From: Polynucleobacter sp.
Lineage (GTDB): Bacteria; Pseudomonadota; Gammaproteobacteria; Burkholderiales; Burkholderiaceae
DNA length: 64,000 nt
Direction of reading: 5' to 3'
NCBI GenBank assembly: GCA_016462905.1
Contig: JAEMSI010000001.1
Coordinates: 57,967-121,966 of the forward strand
Below are positions 57,393 through 64,000 of this stretch, piece after piece. The notes under the pieces are model-generated. The model had not been told where the DNA came from. It saw only the letters and a program-made list of their open reading frames with translations, and searched no databases. A program made the position numbers and the translations under genes. Every line of letters begins with the position of its first letter. The first letter of the stretch is position 1.

Positions 57393-58256
57393 TTACATGG
57401 CTCTCACGCTGGGGTTGGCCAAATTGGCATCGTAACTATCCACTTTGGTTCCTTTATACAGAATTTTGGCACTTTTCTCGGTAATCGTCTGATGCAACTC
57501 AACAAAAGCCGGCTCCATCTCGATCGATGGTTTCGGTTCGTGAACAAACGTATTGAAGGTATCAACGCCCCTTACCAAGGTGGCCGAATCATCGCCCTCC
57601 AATTGGCGCACATAAGTCGGTATATAGCGAATCGCAAAACCAATTCTGCGTTGATTCGATTGATTCGGTGGCGAGCCATGAACAATCCTGACATGGTGCA
57701 AAGACATTTCACCAGGCTCCAGTTCTAATGCCACAGCCTTACTTTTATCAATCTCAACGGCCACTTCTTGGCCGCGCGTTAACAGATTGTTTTTGCCAAA
57801 GGTATCTTGATGCGGAATTTGATCCATTAAATGCGTGCCGGGAATCACTTCCATGGCTCCATTGCTGCGATTGCTAGGAGATAAAGCAATCCACGCGGTC
57901 ACCACATCGGGTGTTGATAAACCCCAATAAGTGGAATCTTGGTGCCAAGAGACAAAAGCGGGATCATTCGCTTCTTTAATAAAGAAATTGCTGGTCCAAC
58001 ATAAAATATGGTGGCCATATAAATCTTCAATAGCATCGACAATTTTTTCTTGCCGAACTAGCTCATTAAGCCAAGGAAATAATAAATGCGTCTTATGCCG
58101 TTGCGAACCATGCAAAGGCTCACCCTGTTTTTTTTCAAAAGCTTCTAATTGTTCTCGAATTTCAAGAGCGCTTGCTTCATTTAATACTCGCAAATTCGAT
58201 AGATAACCATCTCTCTTAAATTGCTCAATTTGGGATCCACTTAAAAATAAACTCAT
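57393..58256 (-). CDS. Phytanoyl-CoA dioxygenase (PhyH) family oxygenase
   Basis: 287-residue Fe(II)/2-oxoglutarate-type oxygenase with cupin fold. The iron triad is readable: His105 and Asp107 in SWHQDSTYWG and His193 in IVHGSPPN; the 2-oxoglutarate Arg is in RRIGFAIRYIP (Arg203, Arg204 or Arg210). An AWIALSPSNRSNGAMEVIPGTH segment marks the PhyH family. The start overlaps the livF stop (ATGA), so it is translated with the importer. The substrate cannot be named; the family hydroxylates small acids, amino acids, betaines and ectoine-like molecules. Confidence 0.88.
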   Translation of the reverse strand: MSLFLSGSQIEQFKRDGYLSNLRVLNEASALEIREQLEAFEKKQGEPLHGSQRHKTHLLFPWLNELVRQEKIVDAIEDLYGHHILCWTSNFFIKEANDPAFVSWHQDSTYWGLSTPDVVTAWIALSPSNRSNGAMEVIPGTHLMDQIPHQDTFGKNNLLTRGQEVAVEIDKSKAVALELEPGEMSLHHVRIVHGSPPNQSNQRRIGFAIRYIPTYVRQLEGDDSATLVRGVDTFNTFVHEPKPSIEMEPAFVELHQTITEKSAKILYKGTKVDSYDANLANPSVRAM

Positions 58257-58954
58257 GCGGCACCTCTCATCGATAAATGGGATTGTTTTTTTGCCTCTTC
58301 CACCGAACCAACAAAAACGATTTCACCACGCTCGATTACATAAACGCGATCAGCATAATCAGGAATATGAAAGGCATTCGATTCGGCCATCAAAATAGCT
58401 CTACCCATTTTGCGAATCGACGATAAACCTTCATTAATCAAGGGGATAATAGCAGGGGATAAACCCTCAAATGGTTCATCCAAAATGAGTAATTTAGGAT
58501 CTAAAGTTAAGGCACGGGCAATCGACAGCATTTTTCGTTCACCACCGGATAAATGATTACCACCGCGTTCGCGATACCCTTCTAGTTTTGGAAAAATACG
58601 ATAGGCTAAAGCAATCCGCTCTTGATTCGATAATTCGGTTTGAATCGTCCAGGTCGACATCTCAATATTTTCAGCAACCGTTAAATCACCAAAAACTTCG
58701 CTTTCCTCGGGAGCAAAACCAATTCCTTGACGTGCGATATCAAATGTTTTTTTACCCAGAATCGATTTGTTATCTAATAGAATATTGCCTGTTTTTGGTT
58801 TTAGATAGCCCATCACGCTCTTTAAGGTAGTTGTTTTACCGGCACCATTTCTGCCTACCAAACACACTAATTCGCCCGCTTTGATTTCAAGGCTAATGGC
58901 CCGCAGTATTGGGCTATTTTGAATATCGACCGAAATCGCCTGAATTTCAAGCAT
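58253..58954 (-). CDS. livF: Branched-chain-type ABC transporter ATP-binding protein LivF
   Basis: Second ATPase of the importer, about 233 residues. The start is set at the ATG giving MLEIQAISVDI, which overlaps the livG stop by 8 bp; the frame is open 41 codons upstream but within livG. Walker A GRNGAGKTT, signature LSGGERKMLSIARAL, Walker B LLILDEPFEGLSP. The last 4 bp overlap the PhyH-family gene. Confidence 0.92.
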   Translation of the reverse strand: MLEIQAISVDIQNSPILRAISLEIKAGELVCLVGRNGAGKTTTLKSVMGYLKPKTGNILLDNKSILGKKTFDIARQGIGFAPEESEVFGDLTVAENIEMSTWTIQTELSNQERIALAYRIFPKLEGYRERGGNHLSGGERKMLSIARALTLDPKLLILDEPFEGLSPAIIPLINEGLSSIRKMGRAILMAESNAFHIPDYADRVYVIERGEIVFVGSVEEAKKQSHLSMRGAA

Positions 58955-59711
58955 GCTGCACTCGCTTTCCAATAATCTTGGCTTGTAGCTCTTCACTAGC
59001 GAAAAATTCCTTGGGCGGTAAATCAGCCAATAATTTACCCTCGGCCAAAGCGACGATCCGAGTTGAGTATTCCGCAACTAATTCCATATCGTGCTCAACC
59101 AGTAACATCGTCTTAATGCCTGCTAACTTAGCAGCCGTCATTAAGGTATCCATAATCCCACGCTTATCAGCAGTCGAAATGCCGCTAGTAGGCTCGTCTA
59201 ATAAAATTACTTGAGGACTTAAAGCAAAAGCACTAGCAATATCTAGTAATTTTTTCTCCCCTTGCGAAAGATAAGAAGCCTGCCAGTCCATTTTTTTATC
59301 TAAATTAAAGATCTTCGCCACCTCGAAAGCGCGCTCGACCATCTCGGTTTGACCAGCAGCTTGGGACCAAAAGTTATATTGCGTATTGCGCTGTGAGATC
59401 ACGGCAGACATGATTGTCTCTTCAACTGTCAATTGCGGAAAAATTTGTACCAGCTGAAAAGCCCGCGCCATGCCCAACTGGGCCAATTTGACTGGCCCCA
59501 CCCCCGCAATCGAATTACCTAAAAAATGAACCTCGCCAGAAGTAGGCTTTAGTAAGCCGGTTAAAACATTCACAAAGGTAGTTTTACCAGCGCCATTGGG
59601 GCCAACGATAGCGACAATTTCATTTTCATAAAATGGCAAAGTGACATCTTGTAAAGCTTTAAAAACACCGTAATGCTTTGATACGCTGGTGGCTTCGAGA
59701 ATCGGTTTCAT
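58947..59711 (-). CDS. livG: Branched-chain-type ABC transporter ATP-binding protein LivG
   Basis: First ATPase of the importer, 254 residues. Walker A GPNGAGKTTFVNVLTGLLKP, the LivG-type ARAFQLVQIFPQLTVEE region, and Walker B VILLDEPTSGIS. The signature is YLSQGEKKLLDIA, with Gln in place of the first Gly of LSGGE, common in LivG proteins. Overlaps livM by 4 bp and livF by 8 bp. Confidence 0.92.
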   Translation of the reverse strand: MKPILEATSVSKHYGVFKALQDVTLPFYENEIVAIVGPNGAGKTTFVNVLTGLLKPTSGEVHFLGNSIAGVGPVKLAQLGMARAFQLVQIFPQLTVEETIMSAVISQRNTQYNFWSQAAGQTEMVERAFEVAKIFNLDKKMDWQASYLSQGEKKLLDIASAFALSPQVILLDEPTSGISTADKRGIMDTLMTAAKLAGIKTMLLVEHDMELVAEYSTRIVALAEGKLLADLPPKEFFASEELQAKIIGKRVQHA

Positions 59712-60673
59712 GATTCAATCTCTCTTTGGGGCATTTTTTTCTTACTAAAGATGCCCATAATTCCATTGGGCAATAAAATCACCAGCAAAACTAAAACAAC
59801 GCCCAAGGCAAAACGCCAATAGGGAGTTAGGGTCACCAATTGATCTTTTAGTCCAATAAAAACAAAAGCGCCAATAATCGGACCAAAGAAATTATTAAAG
59901 CCGCCCAAAATCGTCATAAAAACAATATTTCCAGATTGCGTCCAATACGCTAGCTCGGGATCTGCTAAGCCGACTGGTACGATCAATAAAGCTCCGCCTA
60001 CCGCTCCGTAGACAGCCGAGATAACAAATGAAATCAAACGGAATTGATGAACTTTAACCCCGAGATACTCGGCCTTACGTGGGTTATCACGAATTGCTTG
60101 CAAATGGAGCCCTAAGGGCGAACGCACGATGCGCCACATTAAATAACCAAAAATCAACATGACCACCAAGGAATAATAAAAAAAAGGGCCAATTAAAAAA
60201 GCAGTCTTATCTAATTCACTTAAATCCTGGCCTAGTAAATTAGGGCGTACAACCTTAATGCCGGAATCGCCACCCGATAAATCATAAAACTTGAACAAGA
60301 TGGAATGAAACAACATTCCAAAAGCTAGGGTTAGCATGCCAAAGAAAATACGTACATAACGAACGCATAAAATACCAATCGGGATCGAAATCAATAAGCT
60401 CACGCCAATCGAAGCCAGAATATTGAGTTCCATACTTTTAATACCCAAGCGGCTGGTGAGAATGGCTACCGTATAAGCCCCTAAAGCAATATAAAGCGCA
60501 TGACCAAAGGATAGTAAGCCGGTATACCCAAAGAGCAAATTAAAACCCAACAAAATCACGCTTGAGGCAATCGCAGGTAATAATAAAATCACATAATACG
60601 GTGGTAGAAAAAAAGGAGCGGCACACAAAACAAGCAATGCACCCAAAACAATTAGTTGTGTACGGAAATTCAT
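59708..60673 (-). CDS. livM: Branched-chain-type ABC transporter permease LivM
   Basis: 321-residue membrane permease with about nine hydrophobic helices. The family motif LLFGYTGLLSFGHALYIALGAYTVAIL is partly readable at about 46-72, and the cytoplasmic coupling loop is AIRDNPRKAEYLGV. Overlaps livH and livG by 4 bp each. Confidence 0.92.
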   Translation of the reverse strand: MNFRTQLIVLGALLVLCAAPFFLPPYYVILLLPAIASSVILLGFNLLFGYTGLLSFGHALYIALGAYTVAILTSRLGIKSMELNILASIGVSLLISIPIGILCVRYVRIFFGMLTLAFGMLFHSILFKFYDLSGGDSGIKVVRPNLLGQDLSELDKTAFLIGPFFYYSLVVMLIFGYLMWRIVRSPLGLHLQAIRDNPRKAEYLGVKVHQFRLISFVISAVYGAVGGALLIVPVGLADPELAYWTQSGNIVFMTILGGFNNFFGPIIGAFVFIGLKDQLVTLTPYWRFALGVVLVLLVILLPNGIMGIFSKKKMPQREIES

Positions 60674-61551
60674 TCGGCTGCCTTTCCGTATAAACCATTT
60701 GGTTTAAAAATTAATACTGAAATCACGATTAAATAAATTAATAATAATTCGAGCTCAGCATAAAAATGGATCGTAAAGGCGCGCATTAATCCGACTACGA
60801 GAGCCCCCACTAGGGCTCCGCGCATACTGCCCAAACCGCCAATCACCACCACCGCAAAGGCTTCGACTACCACCTCTGAAATCATTTCTAATGAAGCGGC
60901 TGAGGTAGGTACCACCAAAGCACCTCCGATGGTTCCTAAAATAGCACCCAGCGTGAAAATAATTACGTTAATCCAAACGACATTGACTCCTAGCGCCTCA
61001 CTCATGCGGCGATTTTCAGCAGTGGCACGAACAATCCGCCCAAAATTGGTTTTTTGTAGCATCCAACCCATGCCAAGTGCCAAAACAAGGCTCGAAAAAA
61101 TGACTAGTACTTTATATACGGGCAGAGAAACTGCCCCTAGGCTCACTTGCCCATAAACCATCGATAAATTACCTAGGGTCATGGGAGTTGCCCCCCAAAT
61201 CATGCGTATTAAATCTTCTAATAACAACATCACTGCAAAGGTTAGCAGTAGCTGAAAACCCTCTTCTCGGTCATACACTAAACGCAATAAGCGCTCAATC
61301 GCAATCCCCACTAAACCAATCCCAATTCCTGAGCCTAATAAAATCAAAATTAAAAAGTAAGAAGGGATGCCATATTTAATTGCTACCCCTACCATCGTGA
61401 TGCCAAAATAAGCACCGAGCGCATAAAAAGCGCCGCACGCTAAATTAACAATTTTTTGCACGCCAAAAACTAATTGCAATCCTCCTGCAATTAGAAATAA
61501 AACTGCGGCATGAAAAATACCGCTTAAAAATAGATCAATATAGGCTGTCAT
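60670..61551 (-). CDS. livH: Branched-chain-type ABC transporter permease LivH
   Basis: 293-residue membrane permease with about eight helices. Family features are GGLQLVFGVQKIVNLACGAFYALGAYFG (partly) and the coupling loop RATAENRRMSEALGVNV. The start codon lies 5 bp after the T-run of a terminator that follows the binding-protein gene, and no clear Shine-Dalgarno is present, so its translation probably depends on limited read-through. Confidence 0.92.
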   Translation of the reverse strand: MTAYIDLFLSGIFHAAVLFLIAGGLQLVFGVQKIVNLACGAFYALGAYFGITMVGVAIKYGIPSYFLILILLGSGIGIGLVGIAIERLLRLVYDREEGFQLLLTFAVMLLLEDLIRMIWGATPMTLGNLSMVYGQVSLGAVSLPVYKVLVIFSSLVLALGMGWMLQKTNFGRIVRATAENRRMSEALGVNVVWINVIIFTLGAILGTIGGALVVPTSAASLEMISEVVVEAFAVVVIGGLGSMRGALVGALVVGLMRAFTIHFYAELELLLIYLIVISVLIFKPNGLYGKAAE

Positions 61552-61556
61552 AACTT

Positions 61557-61590
61557 AAAAAAGAAAACCGAAGCGCATTACACGCTTCGG
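61557..61590 (-). terminator. Intra-operon rho-independent terminator between the binding-protein gene and livH
   Basis: On the minus strand the stem CCGAAGCG / CGCTTCGG (61583-61590 and 61568-61575) with a 7-nt loop is followed by TTTTCTTTTTT. It lies 11 bp after the binding-protein stop codon and 5 bp before livH. Confidence 0.88.
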
Positions 61591-61601
61591 TGGTTACCTG
61601 A

Positions 61602-62897
61602 TTAAAGGGTAATTTTGGCGGTCTCCAACCACTGCCAAAAATCCATTCCAGGTGGTTTTTGTAATTCACTGCTGAATTTCTTGTCCACAGGGTTGGAAGT
61701 AACAAAGTCATATTTATTTTTATGCGTCGTTAAACCCTGATAGAAAGTCTGTTCGGCAATATGATCTTTGCGCATTTTTCCTGGTCCGCCTAAAGACTCA
61801 ACCTCAATACCCTCGATTGCAGCTGCAATCTCCTCCGTTTTCGGCCAAGATCCACCCTTGGCTTTCTGAGCTTTTTCAGCGCCAGCCTTAAATACTTGCA
61901 TTGCAAAATAGGCGCGATCAGCTTCCCAGTTCGGATAATCTTTGTACTTGTCAAAGTAATGCTGAACAAACTCTTTCTGCAAAGGTGATGCATTCGGATA
62001 ATTAAAATCAAGCGTATTTGATCCAAACACGATACCCTCAGGCGTAAACTCTTTTTTCAATAAAGTTTGTTGGAACCCAGCTGCTGGCATTACAAACTTG
62101 GTATCTTTAGTTAAGCCAGCTGCATGAGCGTTTTGCATAAATACTGGTAAATCCGCAAATAGCAGTGAGGAAAAAATCAAATCAGGCTTTGCGGCTTTTA
62201 GTGAGGCAATATGACTTGATAAATCCATCGTACCAACCTTAGGCCATTGCTCAGCAACTACCTTCACTTCAATACCAAAGCGCTTCAACAAAGCTTGGAA
62301 AGCAGCCCAGTTATTTCGACCGTATGAATAATCGGGGTTAATACCAGCGATCGTGGCAAACTTCCCTTTGTAATATTTAATCGCTAGTAACGATGCCATC
62401 ACGGCTTCGCACTCATTATCGGTTGAGCGGAATAAATATTTTGGATTAGGAATCGTTTCTTTAACACCGTCCTGAGAGGTACCATCCCAATAAATCGTTA
62501 AGGCCTTCATCTCCTCAACAGTCGGACTCATTGCCAACGAAACCCCTGAAGATACTAAGCCCTGCACACAGTCGACCTTATCTTGCAGAACCAATTTACG
62601 GAAACGTTCGGTGGTATCTTTGGCATTCGTTTCTTCTTCGATCACTAATTCCACTTTACGACCACCAATACCGCCTGCTTTGTTAATCCTTTCTACTGCA
62701 AATTGAGTGCCTCGTAAACCACAGACACCAATCGTACCGGCAATCCCCGCCTGCGGCGCAAGAATGCCAACTTTTAAAGGCGTATTTTGTGCAATCGCAG
62801 GAAATCCCCAGCCACCACCAGCCGCCAAAACCGAAGCGGCGCCAATTCCTTTAATTACGGTACGGCGATTTTCATTTTGAATCTGCTTCTTCTTCAT
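61602..62897 (-). CDS. Branched-chain-type ABC transporter substrate-binding protein
   Basis: 431-residue type I periplasmic binding protein (Peripla_BP_6/LivK-like). The N-terminus has a twin-arginine pair in ENRRTVIKGIGAAS (Arg11-Arg12) before a hydrophobic Ala/Gly stretch and the cleavage-like AIAQ, suggesting Tat export. The mature part opens with LKVGILAPQAGIAGTIGVCGLRG and has KAGGIGGRKVELVIEEETN, typical of amide, urea and branched-chain acid binders. The ligand is unknown. An AGGAG ribosome site is 6 bp upstream. A terminator follows it. Confidence 0.88.
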   Translation of the reverse strand: MKKKQIQNENRRTVIKGIGAASVLAAGGGWGFPAIAQNTPLKVGILAPQAGIAGTIGVCGLRGTQFAVERINKAGGIGGRKVELVIEEETNAKDTTERFRKLVLQDKVDCVQGLVSSGVSLAMSPTVEEMKALTIYWDGTSQDGVKETIPNPKYLFRSTDNECEAVMASLLAIKYYKGKFATIAGINPDYSYGRNNWAAFQALLKRFGIEVKVVAEQWPKVGTMDLSSHIASLKAAKPDLIFSSLLFADLPVFMQNAHAAGLTKDTKFVMPAAGFQQTLLKKEFTPEGIVFGSNTLDFNYPNASPLQKEFVQHYFDKYKDYPNWEADRAYFAMQVFKAGAEKAQKAKGGSWPKTEEIAAAIEGIEVESLGGPGKMRKDHIAEQTFYQGLTTHKNKYDFVTSNPVDKKFSSELQKPPGMDFWQWLETAKITL

Positions 62898-62957
62898 GTT
62901 GTCTCCTCTTATTAAAGTTGAATCAATTCTTACGGCGTCTTACTACAATACTCCAGC

Positions 62958-63647
62958 TTAATTCTCAGCAAAGAAAGTGTTTCGAGTGCACTCTTCGATG
63001 TAATCCAACAACTTATCTAATGCAATTCCCGCCTGTTTTTCTTTTCCTTGAGCAATCTCCTCAGCTAATATCGCATGCAAGTTAGCCGATTCGACTAAAT
63101 CAGTATGTTGCTGCAGATGCCCAAACCAAAAACGACGTGACATCCCATGCAGAGAAGACATAGCTGCTGCGGCAAATTCATTGCGAGCCGCAATCACTGT
63201 AAAGTCATTAAGTTCTTTATCAATCTTTAAAAATAAAGTGTTATTTTTGTCGCGCGCTGCCCGCCGAAACTCCTTAGCTAAACGCTCAAATTCTTTTTTA
63301 TCTTCGGCATTGGCCCGTTTAGCTGCTTTTTTGCAAATTAAACGCTCTAACTCTCGCCGCGTTTCTAAAACACGTAATTGTTTTTGAGCATTGACATCGG
63401 TAATAAAAACTCCCCGTTTTGGCAGAATGGTAACCAAATGCTCGCGGCTCAAGCGTTGTAAGGCTTCACGAATCGGGGTTCGACCAATATCTAAAAGAGC
63501 AGAGAGCTGGCTTTCGGAGATGGGCGTACCTGGGGCCAATTGGTTTGTCACAATCAGTTCCTCAATCTGACGATAGGCCAAATCGGATAACGACTGATCT
63601 TCTGGATTAATTACTAAGGCTAAATTCGTGAATCGTCGAGAGGCCAT
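62958..63647 (-). CDS. GntR-family regulator with FCD domain (FadR/VanR subfamily)
   Basis: 229-residue regulator. The winged helix is at about 18-85 (LAPGTPISESQLSALLDIGRTPIREALQRLSRE, partly; LPKRGVFITD). The helical FCD ligand domain covers about 92-220. One usual metal-ligand His appears as Asp in LNDFTVIAARNEF, while His remains in ANLHAILAEEI. It lies 60 bp before the binding-protein gene on the same strand, so it is probably the local repressor of the importer and catabolic operon. Confidence 0.88.
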   Translation of the reverse strand: MASRRFTNLALVINPEDQSLSDLAYRQIEELIVTNQLAPGTPISESQLSALLDIGRTPIREALQRLSREHLVTILPKRGVFITDVNAQKQLRVLETRRELERLICKKAAKRANAEDKKEFERLAKEFRRAARDKNNTLFLKIDKELNDFTVIAARNEFAAAAMSSLHGMSRRFWFGHLQQHTDLVESANLHAILAEEIAQGKEKQAGIALDKLLDYIEECTRNTFFAEN

Positions 63648-63662
63648 CTGAATAAAAAGCCC

Positions 63663-64000
63663 TTAAGCAAACTGTTGCGGAGCTTCGGCTCGATCAAACA
63701 TGCCGTAATCACGGCATACCTCAAACCAACGTAAATCAATCTCTGCGCCGAGTTGCGAAGCCTTCAATGGCATCGCCTCAGCACCCTGTTCAATACTTAA
63801 ATCACACAAGGCAATACCTCTTTGGGGATTAATAATGCCTTTAAATAAACGCGGCTGGCGTAACTGCATATCAGCTTGTTTCACTAATGCGTTAATTTTT
63901 TCAAAATCACCGACCAAAACAGCAAGGCCTTCACGAGCCCGATTCGGTGGAGCAAAGTCATCGGCTGTTTTCTCTTCACCCACCCGTAAGCGATAATCCT
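63663..64000 (-). CDS. Unidentified protein, C-terminal part only (gene runs off the window)
   Basis: The last ~112 residues of a gene whose start is beyond the right edge; the frame stays open to 64000. Readable parts are GEEKTADDFAPPNRAREGLA and LRWFEVCRDYGMFDRAEAP. No family was recognised. It is soluble in appearance, with no membrane segment. It ends 15 bp before the GntR/FCD start on the same strand and may belong to the same operon, perhaps as another enzyme of the pathway. Confidence 0.6.
   Translation of the reverse strand, partial: DYRLRVGEEKTADDFAPPNRAREGLAVLVGDFEKINALVKQADMQLRQPRLFKGIINPQRGIALCDLSIEQGAEAMPLKASQLGAEIDLRWFEVCRDYGMFDRAEAPQQFA

Noticed and set aside
57002-57484. 160-codon plus-strand open frame across the PanB-like and PhyH-family genes
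   Set aside because: Antisense shadow rich in His, Arg and Cys, with no domain pattern.
1-64000. Prophage, insertion sequence, tRNA or rRNA genes
   Set aside because: No transposase, integrase, terminal inverted repeats, phage structural genes or tRNA cloverleaf were recognised; composition looks uniform throughout by eye.

Overview
The window is 64 kb of a compact bacterial chromosome with mid-40s GC (by eye). Gene content and order point to a free-living betaproteobacterium of the order Burkholderiales, most like the Polynucleobacter/Ralstonia side. The clues are the block asd-fimV-truA-trpFBA-accD-folC-SPOR-cvpA-purF, leuC and leuD separated by an entericidin-like lipoprotein gene, sdhCDAB-sdhE-gltA next to a GntR gene and mdh, a phasin, a pyruvate dehydrogenase E3 with its own lipoyl domain, and a DUF2863 protein. 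The genus is inferred. No tRNA, rRNA, CRISPR array, prophage or insertion sequence was seen, and no gap between genes exceeds about 210 bp.

Layout. (1) 1-3.7 kb: soxC (sulfur oxidation molybdoenzyme) and an ArsR/SoxR-type repressor, divergent from modBC (molybdate import) across an AT-rich dyad. (2) 3.7-24.9 kb: a long minus-strand run. Read in its own direction it holds sdhCDAB, sdhE, gltA, leuC, a small lipoprotein, leuDB, asd, fimV-like, truA, trpFBA, accD, folC, a SPOR protein, cvpA, purF and metZ. The TCA cycle, leucine, tryptophan, aspartate-family, fatty acid, folate, purine and methionine pathways are all represented. (3) 25-30.7 kb: a GntR regulator divergent from mdh, a small secreted protein, a DUF2863 protein, yaaA and a SulP transporter without a STAS domain. 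(4) 30.8-40.3 kb, plus strand: a GST, rarA, SOS-type umuDC with a LexA box, a cyclophilin, fused pabBC, a NUDIX hydrolase, the N-degron transferases aat and bpt, and pyrD. (5) 40.3-44.2 kb: lactate dehydrogenase and a divergent IclR regulator, a PBP7-like endopeptidase, and a phasin under a palindromic promoter. (6) 44.2-56.5 kb: the pyruvate dehydrogenase operon aceE-aceF-lpdA, divergent from a PAS histidine kinase/FixJ-type regulator pair, followed by folD and prlC. (7) 56.5-64 kb: a minus-strand operon with an unidentified partial gene, a GntR/FCD regulator, a complete branched-chain-type ABC importer (livKHMGF), a phytanoyl-CoA dioxygenase-family gene and a PanB homologue.

The most unusual part is region 7. 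The PanB homologue has lost two of the three metal-ligand residues of true ketopantoate hydroxymethyltransferase. It is translationally grouped with a non-heme iron dioxygenase and a dedicated importer, which suggests an undescribed uptake and catabolic pathway for a small organic acid. A rho-independent terminator sits just before the livH start codon and probably sets binding-protein excess. Also notable are the 31-bp perfect palindrome over the phasin promoter, a LexA box that ends 3 bp before the umuD start codon, and a 14-bp motif shared by the lactate dehydrogenase/iclR and pyruvate dehydrogenase control regions.
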